Part shown: positions 34,001 to 42,557 of the stretch, piece after piece
Layout: every line of letters begins with the position of its first letter
Numbering within the stretch: the stretch's first letter is position 1
NCBI GenBank assembly: GCA_037893225.1
Contig: JAZGUH010000770.1
Location: forward strand, 248,001 to 312,000
DNA length: 64,000 bases
Origin: Hippasteria phrygiana
Lineage: Eukaryota > Echinodermata > Asteroidea > Valvatida > Goniasteridae
Reading direction: 5' to 3'
Notes under the pieces: model-generated
Databases searched by the model: none
What the model was told of the DNA's origin: nothing
What the model saw: only the letters and a program-made list of their open reading frames with translations
Program-made: the position numbers and the translations under genes

Positions 34001-37000
34001 CTGATTCCCCGAAAGTTTACTTGAACATGCACTCTAAAATCTTCCGTGTCAGATTGACCCGTAACCCAGTTTATATTGGCCATTTATTTCCTGGTCCAAA
34101 CAAATTTTCGAGAGCCCAAACGCCCTGGAAAATGTCATTTTTCGGAAATGTCATTTGTCAAAGTTAAAGAAAATAACCCTTACTTCGAGTCTAACGTGCC
34201 CGAGAATGCTCGGAGTGTCCTACGGTTTCACATAATATTTTTTGCCGTTTTTGAGCACTGGAAATTAAAAATAACACGCATAATAACACTTTCAATTTCA
34301 CAGAAATCGACTGACAACGCCGGTACCGGAGGAGGCAGGAAAAGGCTGAGAGGAGAGTGGAAGGTAGAACGCATAGCTAATGTCCTAGCTGAGTCTCTAG
34401 ATGGTTATCCAGGTAATGATGATAACATAGATTTGTCGCTAGAGACTGTGGGTACCTTACAACAACAAATATATTCCTTGAGAAAGCAACATTGCCGCAA
34501 ATTGATAGCAGTCATGTGGCAAAGCAACCGACAAGGCCTCAGGGATAGGGTCAGAGAGAAAATGCTAAAGCATGTTCAGGCAAACGAAAATTGTACGACT
34601 AAATGCAGTCCAGAAAACAACGAATCCCGTTCTGTTTGTGAAAAGACAGAAACTGTTTGTGATCCTTCGTCGGATTCAACTATGAATTCTGAACGTAGAA
34701 TGCGACCAGAACCAAAACGAGAGTCTGATCTAAAAAATGATACATGTACATCTAAAAACAACAACAATGTGCAAAATGAATCATTAGAAAATGTCATAAC
34801 GGCCTCGCCACAACTTCCCGTTGGTACATCTGAAAACGGCAATCGGCAAAATGAATCATTAGAAAATGTCATAACGGCCTCGCCACAACTTCCCGTTGGT
34901 ACATTAGAAAAGGGAAATCGGCAAAATGAATCCTTAGGAAATGGCATAACGGCCTCGCCACACCGTCCCGTTGGTACATCTGAAAACGACAATTGGCAAA
35001 ATGAATCGTTAGGAAATGTCATAACGGCCTCGCCACACCCTCCCGTTGGTACCTCTAAAAACGACAATGTGCAAAATGAATCATTACAAAATGTCATAAC
35101 GGCCTCGCCACAACTTCCCGTTGGTACATTAGAAAAGGGTAATCGGCAAAACGAATCCTTAGAAAATGGCATAACGGCCTCGCCACATCGGCAAAATGAA
35201 TCATTAGGAAATGTCACAACGGCCTCGCCACACCCTCCCGTTGGTACCTCTAAAAACGACAATGTGCAAAATGAATCATTACAAAATGTCATAACGGCCT
35301 CGCCACAACTTCCCGTTGGTACATTAGAAAAGGGTAATCGGCAAAACGAATCCTTAGAAAATGGCATAACGGCCTCGCCACATCGGCAAAATGAATCATT
35401 AGGAAATGTCACAACGGCCTCGCCACACCCTCCTGTTGGTACCTCTAAAAACGACAATGTGCAAAATGAATCATTAGAAAATGTCATAACGGCCTCGCCA
35501 CAACCTCTCGTTGGTACATCTGAAAGCGGCAATCGGCCAAATAAATCATTAGGATATGTCATAACGGCCTCGCCACATCGGCAAAATGAATCGTTAGAAA
35601 ATGGCATAACGGCCTCGCCACATCGGCAAAATGAATCGTTAGAAAATGGCATAACGGCCTCGCCACATCGGCAAAACGAATCCTTAGGAAATGTCATAAC
35701 GGCCTCGCCACAACCTCCCGTTGGTACATCTGAAAACGGCAATTGGCAAAATGAATCGTTAGAAAATGGCATAACGGCCTCGCCACATCGGCAAAATAAA
35801 TCGTTAGAAAATGGCATAACGGCCTCGCCACATCGGCAAAACGAATCCTTAGGAAATGTCATAACGGCCTCGCCACAACCTCCCGTTGGTACATCTGAAA
35901 GCGGCAATCGGCAAAATGAATCATTGGAAAATGACATAACGGCCTCGCCAAAACCTCCCGATGGATACCAGTATAAAAAAGCACGAGGTAATAAAATACA
36001 GTCTAAGAAATGCAGTAGAACACCAGAACATTCCCACGATACGCCGAAACTTTACTGCATATGCCGACAACCCCACAACGAATCGCGAAGCATGATTGCT
36101 TGTGACGAATGTGACGCCTGGTACCATTATAAATGCATAGACCTTGAGCCTAAATCACGGAATAAGTCATATTTGGACAATGCCAGATTTATTTGCGGCA
36201 TGAATGGATGTAACGCAGGTGAAAGAGTGTTCGTTCCCAAAACAGAACTCGGGCACGAACACTCTTCTGATCCTGAAGAATTGGGTCATTCATCAGACCA
36301 CGGGGAGAGACAAACAGAGAATTTCGAAAAAGTGTCAGACTGGATTGAATCAAATGTGATAAACTTTGGAATACCTTCAAATATTTCTTTATCGGAAGAT
36401 GGACAGGTAACTCCAAATGTGTCATCAATTAAAACACACATGGACGGGGAGGGGTTTGGACTCACTACTGGTTGTGATAATGATAACAGGGATAATAGTG
36501 CCGATAATTGTATGAATTCACCAATAAAGAAGAGGAGGGTTAAGGTTGATGAACTGTCGTCAGTTTTTTCACGATTGTCACATTCTTCGCAATTAGATTT
36601 GGATGGGGAATTCTTAGAAAATGCTGTTCCTTCCGACGTGATGATGGACATGTGTCTTGAAATGGGAGATGTGATTGAACATGGCGAGTACTGGACGACG
36701 GAATTGCCCTCGTCACGAAAATGTTTGTTTCACGTTGACCGGTCGGAGTGGAAACAGTTAAAAAACAACCAACGTGGCCACTCGTTACCAACAAATTGGG
36801 TACACGCGTTCGTGAAAGGACTGAAAACCTTACATCCTTACTGTTCTTTCCAATTTCGCCGACACTCTGTAGCCTCTCAATCAAGCAGAAAACAATCAAA
36901 ATATGCATTTACTGCTAATGGATATTGCAATTTTAGTGACTGTGGTGTAACGTTTAAAATGACGATGAACACAGAAAGTAATTTCAAAGTACAAGTTGTA

Positions 37001-40000
37001 TTCAGTGGGAAAGTGAAGCATAGGAATTGTGAACGACGGGCGGAGATATGTTAGAAATACGACGAGAGACGAAATGAAAAATAAATTGAAGTACAAGAAC
37101 GTTCGGCGGGAATACCTTGATAATATGAAATCGTTAAGCGATGCCGAGTTCTTTTCAGGATGTCGAGATGGTGCGCCAAACAAGGTCGTGTTGCATAAAA
37201 TCTCAAGTGAGGCTAAGCGGTTATCCGATGAAAAAGAAAGTGAAATCCAAAGTCTGCTAAATGTAATAAGTAGGCAAGCTGATTCAAGTAAACGTTTCCC
37301 CGGCATATTACGTCAGGTTTGCCTTCATCCAGCCTATGTTATGCTATATTCGGAAGACAGTATTCGTATTTATCATAGCATTTCCACTAAAGACATAATT
37401 TATTTTGATGCAACAGGTTCCATTGTCAAAAATAACTCAAAGTTTTCGGATTCAAAGATGTATCAGCTGTATGACATTGTCTTACGGCATCCATTCAAGG
37501 GTTCACCCCCTTTTGTAGTAGCGTCTTTGCTGACAACGGAACACAACGCAGTGTTAATAGGTTATTTTTTGCAATGCTTCCTCCATTCCGAACAGAAACT
37601 CTATGGCCATAACGGTGTAAAATCACCACTCATGCTCATGATTGACGGAAGTCCAACTCTTTTAATTGCAACACTGAAATCCTTTAACAATGAATCTGTG
37701 ACTGAATACACTGAAAGGTGTTATAGAATTGTTACTGGTAAGGCAAGGGAGAACGATTTGAAAAAAACACACGTTCATTCCTGTGCCAGTCACTTCGTGA
37801 AAAACAGTGCCAAAATGTGCAGGAAGTATTATCATTCCAACTTTCGTGATGCAATGTATTGGATTGGTCTTCTCGTACAAGCAAGCACCCTTGACGAAAT
37901 CGATGAAATCATACTGTCTATGACAATAATAACATGTTCGGAGTTTGCAACGGATCTTGTAAAATCAAACTTTGAGAAACTAAAATCTAAAATTGAACAT
38001 CAGAATTCCACCAAAAATGATTACTTGGAAGAGAATGTATCTGAACACGCCGATGGAGAGGGAGACCCTTCCACATCAGACTTCCACAACTTGGCTGAGA
38101 GCGAAACAAGCAGCCTTGATATTTCGGAGGACGAATATATTCAAAAAGGATACAACTCACCATTTAAGGCTCATTTTCAAGGGATTATCGAACTAGGAAA
38201 AAGGGAAATTGACAAATATGGCAAGGGTACAAACACTGCAGTACAGCATCTCAAAAATCCCTACTTAGGGAAAGAATTTCTGAATTATCTTTTGCAATTT
38301 CCACTCTCAAACATAGCTAGCTGGTCAGCACTTTTACTACATGATCATGGAAGGCACGGAACATCGCAGATTTATGAAAACTATTCAAAGATGTACAGGG
38401 TTCTAGAAAATTCAAAATTTCAGAATATATCAAGGGACAATCGGACACAAGGGATAGTTGAAAAATCCATGCAAGAGACGAAAAGAGCGAAATTGATGTA
38501 CAATAGGGTTGGAAAATTGATTGATTTCGTTCTCATTTACGAAAGAGACATGCTCCCCCTACAAAGGGAATTCGTTGAAGCATTCTGCACCTCTAAACGG
38601 ACCATCCGTAAACGATCTTTGAAACTGTCTACTGAGAAATGGTCCAAACGTCCAAAAACAAGCACACCAACAAATAAAGGTGTCTACCTTACTCCCCCAA
38701 CTCAGGAATTGCGGTTTAAAGACGGGTCAAACAAAAAAAGGGGAAAGCAAGAACAACCAAAACCGGAAAGCGCAAACGCCTTTCTTCACAAAGTGAAAAA
38801 GAACCACTCGTCTAAACACAAGAAAACCGCAGTCGTGGACACGACAAATCAGTCAACATCGTCTTTACTCAGGGGGATTTCAAACAATCAAGTATCTTGT
38901 TGGTGGATTTCAACCATCCAAGCTGTTCGACCATTCATTGATGCAACAAAAATAAATGTTGCTAAGTTTCAAGGAAGCGAAGTATTTCTTTGGCGAAACC
39001 TATTGAAGCTTTTTGAATCATTAAACAATGGAAATACATCCGCTGTTCCATTCCACGAAGTGAAGCCATTGGTAGAAGAGAGTGCATTGCAAATGGAATT
39101 AATTCCAAACACCAGCAAGATGCTGCCGAATTTTATTCGCAACTGATTGTACCTTTTTTGGGGGAGTCTTGTCTCACCAACGAAATAGAAATTATAAAAT
39201 CAGTGATGTGCCTACGTTGTGACGAAAGCGATCCAACAGAAAATTCAAGTTCGGGAGTGTTGCCGGTTCCTCTGAATAAATCGACTTTAGATAAATGCAT
39301 TCAACAGGTTTTTGAAGATGAAATGATTTCGGACGTAAACTGTGATTTTTGCCGCGAGACATTGTGTAAAAAGATCATGACAACGCGCATCGTAAATTGT
39401 CCGTCTGTGTTAGTCGTGCAACTACTACGGACCCGTGTCGTTGAAAACAAACTTGAAAAAATTACTACAGAAGTTCTCCCCAGTGTAGAAATAGATTTAC
39501 GCCGTTTCTGTTTGAACAAAACACCCGCCGTTTACCGCCTGAGATCTGTAATAACGCACGAGGGTCAATCCCTACAAAGCGGACATTATAAAGCCTTTGT
39601 TAGGGAAAATTTGTACGGTACAGGTTCTGTCACGAAATTCGACGACTCACGGGTAGACCGCATAGGCACGTTTGCTTTTACCACCCAGATATCGGAATCT
39701 GGTTACATATACTTTTTTGAAAGAACAGATGTTCACAAGAAAGACAAAGACTGCACGGGCTCATGCACTTCAGATGACAATTTCGTGGTAAGCGATAAGG
39801 AGAGAGAATTTGTGAACATTCTATGGTGTTCGCTCAATGAAAAAAACCTGCATAGCGTTGCAGTCGAAAACACAACGAACACCGAGTTCTTAACATTTTC
39901 CCAATTGGCAACGATTAATTCTTCTCCCTCCCCTGCTATTGTGAAGCGCCTGAAACATGCATACACAAATTATCAACCAGGATGGTTGGGAGAAGGAGTG

Positions 40001-40613
40001 ATAGATTTTTACCTGAACCAGCTTTGCAAACTGTCACATAATGATCCCCACCAGAAAAGAAAGTTTGGGTCCGTGCAGTGCTTTGTGACCAAGAAGATAT
40101 TGCATAATAAAATAACTCCAGAAACGTATCGATCAGTGGCAAAACACTGCTTTGTAGGTATGCGTTTCTGCGAGGTGATGTTATTTCCCCTATTAGAAAA
40201 TATGCACTTCACCCTGTACGCCATCGACACTAAAAGTAGCAGGATAGATTGTTTGGATTCCATGAGTGACAGGAAAGACACTAGGCAGAAGAGGTTAGCC
40301 CATGGTCATGCATTCAGGGAGTTTTTTCAGAACGGTCTAATCAAGAGATACTGGAATAATACTCATGGTGTTCTTCAGTGTGAAAAAATGATTAACATAA
40401 GACAAGCCACCCTGTCTGCAGCAAACAGATTCAGCAAGTTGTGGTGTTTATTGCTGCTTGTTTGCCGAGGAAATGTGTCTGGGAGAGAGAAAACTTCACA
40501 TAGGCAATGATAGTGAAGAACTCCGAATGTATCTCACGATTCAGCTAATACAACGATCCAACATTGTTGACCCTCAGCTTCAACAATTATATTCAACTTA
40601 TATGAATTTGTAA
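25115..40613 (+). CDS. Giant spliced transposase gene: SGNH-C2H2-PHD-GCM/FLYWCH-MULE DDE-USP-Ulp1
   Basis: Eight exons can be joined with consensus GT-AG junctions and matching phases: 25115-25234, 28882-29010, 29672-29827, 30766-31069, 31389-31536, 32124-32217, 33466-33633 and 34304-40613. The predicted product is about 2,470 residues. Domains in order: SGNH hydrolase (about 40-215), C2H2 finger (348-368), coding minisatellite (about 525-930), PHD finger (about 955-1010), GCM/FLYWCH-like zinc module (about 1180-1285), Mutator-like DDE core (about 1390-1780), USP protease (about 1890-2160) and Ulp1-like protease (about 2240-2475). AATAAA overlaps the stop. Exon 8 has single-base frame breaks near 37031, 39072-39117 and 40401-40437, so this copy may not make a full protein. 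It is the only gene recognised in the element. RNA evidence is needed to show that all exons belong to one transcript. Confidence 0.75.
30253..30537 (+). mobile_element. tRNA-derived SINE in intron 3
   Basis: It begins with a tRNA-like head: A-box-like TTGGCGCAGTGGTTA (30255-30269) and B-box GGGTTCGATTCC (30298-30309). A body follows with the word TTTTCCTCCCACCTC, a form common in conserved SINE central domains, and it ends in an (AAT)n tail at 30511-30535. It lies in the same orientation as the host gene, entirely within the intron 29828-30765. It would be transcribed by RNA polymerase III and copied by a partner LINE. Confidence 0.8.
31389..33633 (+). CDS. Exons 5-7: basic linker and C2H2 zinc finger
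   Basis: Exon 5 (31389-31536) opens with two bases that complete a Gly codon from exon 4 and encodes a basic stretch (GRPKVRQPSLVIVAP, SRMSRRAIPLDKSRK). It ends two bases into a Gln codon completed by exon 6 (32124-32217; NRPLMWGPDASRLG). Exon 7 (33466-33633) encodes one classical C2H2 finger with exact spacing C-X2-C-X12-H-X3-H (C348, C351, H364, H368; CFLCAKQC then NHFHSHH). Acceptors are TACAG, TTCCAG and ATACAG. Donors are CA|GTAAGA, AAG|GTAAGG and ACG|GTAATA. The phase agreement across three junctions is the main evidence. The finger probably contributes to DNA or protein binding. Confidence 0.7.
31946..31985. repeat. Poly-C tracts inside intron 5
   Basis: Two C homopolymers (31946-31963 and 31968-31985) are separated by GGTA. 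They are likely length-variable and a place where assembly length may be wrong. They lie in the intron 31537-32123 and do not affect the reading frame. Confidence 0.9.
34304..37054 (+). CDS. Exon 8, part 1: coding minisatellite, PHD finger and GCM/FLYWCH-like module
   Basis: The exon starts after TTTCACAG at 34303 in phase 0 with KSTDNAGTGGG and a basic segment (KRLRGEWKVERIA). From about 34760 to 35960 it is a coding minisatellite of QNESLENVITASPQLPVG units. A PHD finger follows (YCICRQPHNESRSMIACDEC, then WYHYKC, then FICGMNGC), with the usual Cys-His order but a wide last Cys pair. After an acidic stretch, about 36720-37030 encodes a zinc module (GYCNFSDCGVTFKM ... FSGKVKH) like the GCM/WRKY-type DNA-binding domain found before Mutator-family transposase cores. 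The frame ends at 37054, but coding sense moves to the next frame near 37031. Confidence 0.8.
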   Translation, partial: KSTDNAGTGGGRKRLRGEWKVERIANVLAESLDGYPGNDDNIDLSLETVGTLQQQIYSLRKQHCRKLIAVMWQSNRQGLRDRVREKMLKHVQANENCTTKCSPENNESRSVCEKTETVCDPSSDSTMNSERRMRPEPKRESDLKNDTCTSKNNNNVQNESLENVITASPQLPVGTSENGNRQNESLENVITASPQLPVGTLEKGNRQNESLGNGITASPHRPVGTSENDNWQNESLGNVITASPHPPVGTSKNDNVQNESLQNVITASPQLPVGTLEKGNRQNESLENGITASPHRQNESLGNVTTASPHPPVGTSKNDNVQNESLQNVITASPQLPVGTLEKGNRQNESLENGITASPHRQNESLGNVTTASPHPPVGTSKNDNVQNESLENVITASPQPLVGTSESGNRPNKSLGYVITASPHRQNESLENGITASPHRQNESLENGITASPHRQNESLGNVITASPQPPVGTSENGNWQNESLENGITASPHRQNKSLENGITASPHRQNESLGNVITASPQPPVGTSESGNRQNESLENDITASPKPPDGYQYKKARGNKIQSKKCSRTPEHSHDTPKLYCICRQPHNESRSMIACDECDAWYHYKCIDLEPKSRNKSYLDNARFICGMNGCNAGERVFVPKTELGHEHSSDPEELGHSSDHGERQTENFEKVSDWIESNVINFGIPSNISLSEDGQVTPNVSSIKTHMDGEGFGLTTGCDNDNRDNSADNCMNSPIKKRRVKVDELSSVFSRLSHSSQLDLDGEFLENAVPSDVMMDMCLEMGDVIEHGEYWTTELPSSRKCLFHVDRSEWKQLKNNQRGHSLPTNWVHAFVKGLKTLHPYCSFQFRRHSVASQSSRKQSKYAFTANGYCNFSDCGVTFKMTMNTESNFKVQVVFSGKVKHRNCERRAEIC
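34760..35960 (+). repeat. In-frame coding minisatellite
   Basis: About 1.2 kb of tandem units of 75 bp (QNESLENVITASPQLPVG plus about seven residues) is mixed with shorter 45-bp units (QNESLENGITASPHR). All unit lengths are multiples of three, so the frame is kept. Some adjacent units are nearly identical over more than 170 bp (for example 35044-35220 against 35224-35400), which points to recent unequal exchange. The encoded region is polar and probably disordered. The complementary strand is also open over 453 codons, a by-product of the repeat. Confidence 0.88.
37031..39115 (+). CDS. Exon 8, part 2: Mutator-like DDE transposase core and start of USP domain
   Basis: This frame continues the zinc module (GRRYVRNTTRDEMKNKLK) and then encodes an RNase H-fold transposase. 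Catalytic candidates are Asp in IIYFDATGSIV (codon at 37407), Asp in LMLMIDGSPTLLIA (37644) and Glu in TQGIVEKSMQETK (38460). A VHSCASHFVKN motif lies after the second Asp, like the Cys/His insertion of Mutator-type enzymes. The order and the FDATG/IDGSP words suggest a Mutator-superfamily (Phantom/NOF-like) transposase. A basic linker follows (RTIRKRSLKLS, SSKHKKTAV), then the USP cysteine box GISNNQVSCWWISTIQAV with its Cys codon at 38898. Sense passes to another frame just before the QQDAAEF motif. Confidence 0.8.
39116..40421 (+). CDS. Exon 8, part 3: USP (C19) protease and most of a Ulp1 (C48)-like protease
   Basis: The frame opens with QDAAEFYSQLIVPFLGE, the USP QQD motif. Two CxxC pairs follow (MCLRCDES, VNCDFCRE), the zinc ribbon found in many ubiquitin-specific proteases, and then the His box SLQSGHYKAFVRE (His codon at 39594) and FDDSRVDRI. 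Together with the upstream Cys these make a full C19 protease. A second protease starts at about 39960: GWLGEGVIDFYLNQL, then the His of MHFTLYAID (40205) and the Asp of DCLDSMSD (about 40256), the Ulp1/C48 pattern. Its catalytic Cys lies after a frame break in part 4. These enzymes cleave ubiquitin or SUMO-like modifiers. Confidence 0.8.
40422..40613 (+). CDS. Exon 8, part 4: Ulp1-like catalytic cysteine box and C-terminus
   Basis: Read in the frame that starts CAAACAGAT at 40422, this segment encodes QTDSASCGVYCCLFAEEM, the Gln...Cys box of Ulp1/adenain-type proteases (Cys codon 40440-40442), and ends at TAA 40611-40613 after LQQLYSTYMNL. The preceding frame runs on to 40510 without the motif, so there is a +1 shift, or a 52-base intron 40370-40421 with a poor donor. 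AATAAA overlaps the stop (about 40612-40617) and could be the polyadenylation signal. Confidence 0.75.
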   Translation, partial: QTDSASCGVYCCLFAEEMCLGERKLHIGNDSEELRMYLTIQLIQRSNIVDPQLQQLYSTYMNL

Positions 40614-40617
40614 TAAA

Positions 40618-42557
40618 TAAGATGAACCCTAATGACAATTTGCGTCATTTTGGTATTTTACAATATTATCTAATCTCTGTTGGTGCAATGTATTGATTAT
40701 GCTTGATCTTGCCTTTGACAAGTACAATTGCTTCATTTAAAACTTTATATCACATTGGAAAGGCTCTTATAATTTATATTCATATGCAATCGGGAAATCA
40801 CCTTTTTAACGTAACACTGAAATTTAGAAAGTTGCATGCTACACTGGGTAAAGTGAAACAATTGGCATCTGACTGGTCATACACCTATGACGTCACATTG
40901 TTTACGGAAGCTTGCCAAATATTGTCCTCGTGTAGCGTTCATTCTATTGCGTGGTTTGCTGTTGAGCTGTCAAGACGTCGTGCAGACAGCACCGCTTGTT
41001 ATATTAATTTCACTTTTGGAATTTGTTTTAATGCTTTCCTTTTAACCTTAATTGAATTTGTATAGATTTGTTTAAATAGCTTTTAGTAATACATTGTAGT
41101 TCAACTTATATTTTTCCAAATTCTTTGTGTGTTTTACGTGTCACTAACATTGGTAGCTTAGGGCCTATACATAAATGTTGATGATTTTTTAATTTACGAT
41201 TTATTCTCTGCGCATGAATTTAAGTATTTCTGTCACAGTCATATTTAAGCGCCTTCGTCATAACATTTTGCACTTTCTCAAATCATTTCAATTGTCTGAC
41301 TTGCATTTAGTATTAAGCAAGAACATTATTAGTTTTTCCGGTTTTGATCACACATTTTGTTTGTTAATTTCGAGTACGTGTAACAATTAATCTTTTTGAA
41401 ATTTCAGATTTGAACATTTTTTTATTCCTTTCTCATATTAACTTGCTGTTATTAAACTTTGATTGCGAAAGTTGTGATTTAAAGGTGATCATGGCCGATA
41501 AACGTAGCAAACCTAACCGTTCTTTGGAGGATGTTTTTCAGTTGCTTTCAGGGGGAGGCTGTCCTGTTGGAATGAGTCGTGACTAGCGTCGAACTGTTGG
41601 AAGATTTGCAAGCTGCTTCAGACTATATAGAAGGTATAATGCCAAAGATGTATACGTGTCCATATAACCATTCGAGTTTCTTTTAGGATTCATTGCAAGT
41701 TCAACTGATGAGTCATGAATTTGACGAAAGGGCAATTAGCAGCATTGAAAATGGAACTCTTCACAAACATTGGTTCTTTGGTTTACAAACATTGGCTCAA
41801 TATTTTCAAGTAAAAATAAATCGCAATTCAAATTGTTTTTAACTTGACAATTGCCCTCAATTTGAAAAGGGCTAAGTAAGCTGCTGATTGCCCTCTTGAA
41901 CACCGCATGATGTGTATAAAATTGAACAAACTTAAACATAATTCACCGGTGTCTGTCTTCATCAGGGTTCATGGGCGGCGATAACGAGGTGAGGGGACGG
42001 AGGGACACGTCCCCCAATATTTTGGGAGGAGGGGTCGGCTATGGCAGTGTCCCCCCCTCCCCCCAATAATTTCGTGAATACGCAAAGATCGGCAGACACT
42101 TTCAAATATTTCCCAGGATGCAGAAGATGTACACCGAGTGGAAAATGCTTAACAATTATTCTTGGGTGTCTGCTTTTTTCCTCCGTCCCCCAACCTTGAC
42201 GACAACTCGCCGCCGCTGTCGGGGTTCACAAAGCTACATGCACGTTTATCAGTTATATTGGATGATTATTAGGCCGTGTCCGAAATGGGCGTCTAGAGCT
42301 ACAGCTACGGCTACGTCACGCGTAGTTGTAATGGACGAACACCTATAGACAATAGCCATAGACAAGCGATTCGGACGCAGCTTTAAGATATATTAATTGT
42401 ACACTTTTAGGGTTTACATATTAATTTCAAAATAAAAATAATCGGTTCAAAAATTATCTTGCATGTTGGAGCGTCATAGTCAGGGAGGTACTACATACTT
42501 TACATTGTATTGAACAGATTACCTAAATATACATGTGTATAAATATACATGTGTATA
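40618..42557. other. 3' part of the element core, no gene recognised
   Basis: This 1.9-kb stretch between the gene and the right array has no supported gene. An ATG at about 41491 opens a 31-codon frame (MADKRSKPNRSLEDVFQLL) that stops at once; it could be the start of a lost exon, but no continuation was found. At 41965-42075, GTCCCCC(C) words in both orientations suggest a small inverted-repeat insertion. Confidence 0.45.

Noticed and set aside
34576..35937. 453-codon minus-strand ORF opposite the coding minisatellite
   Set aside because: It is the antisense reading of a repeat whose unit lengths are multiples of three. The plus frame continues into PHD and transposase domains, the minus frame into nothing.
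37031..39115. Polinton/Maverick or KDZ (Zisupton-type) identity for the giant element
   Set aside because: No polymerase B, retroviral integrase or capsid genes are present, which excludes Polintons. The DDE motifs and GCM/FLYWCH-like zinc module fit Mutator better than KDZ, although the Ulp1 domain is shared with KDZ, so I keep this as a lower-ranked alternative.
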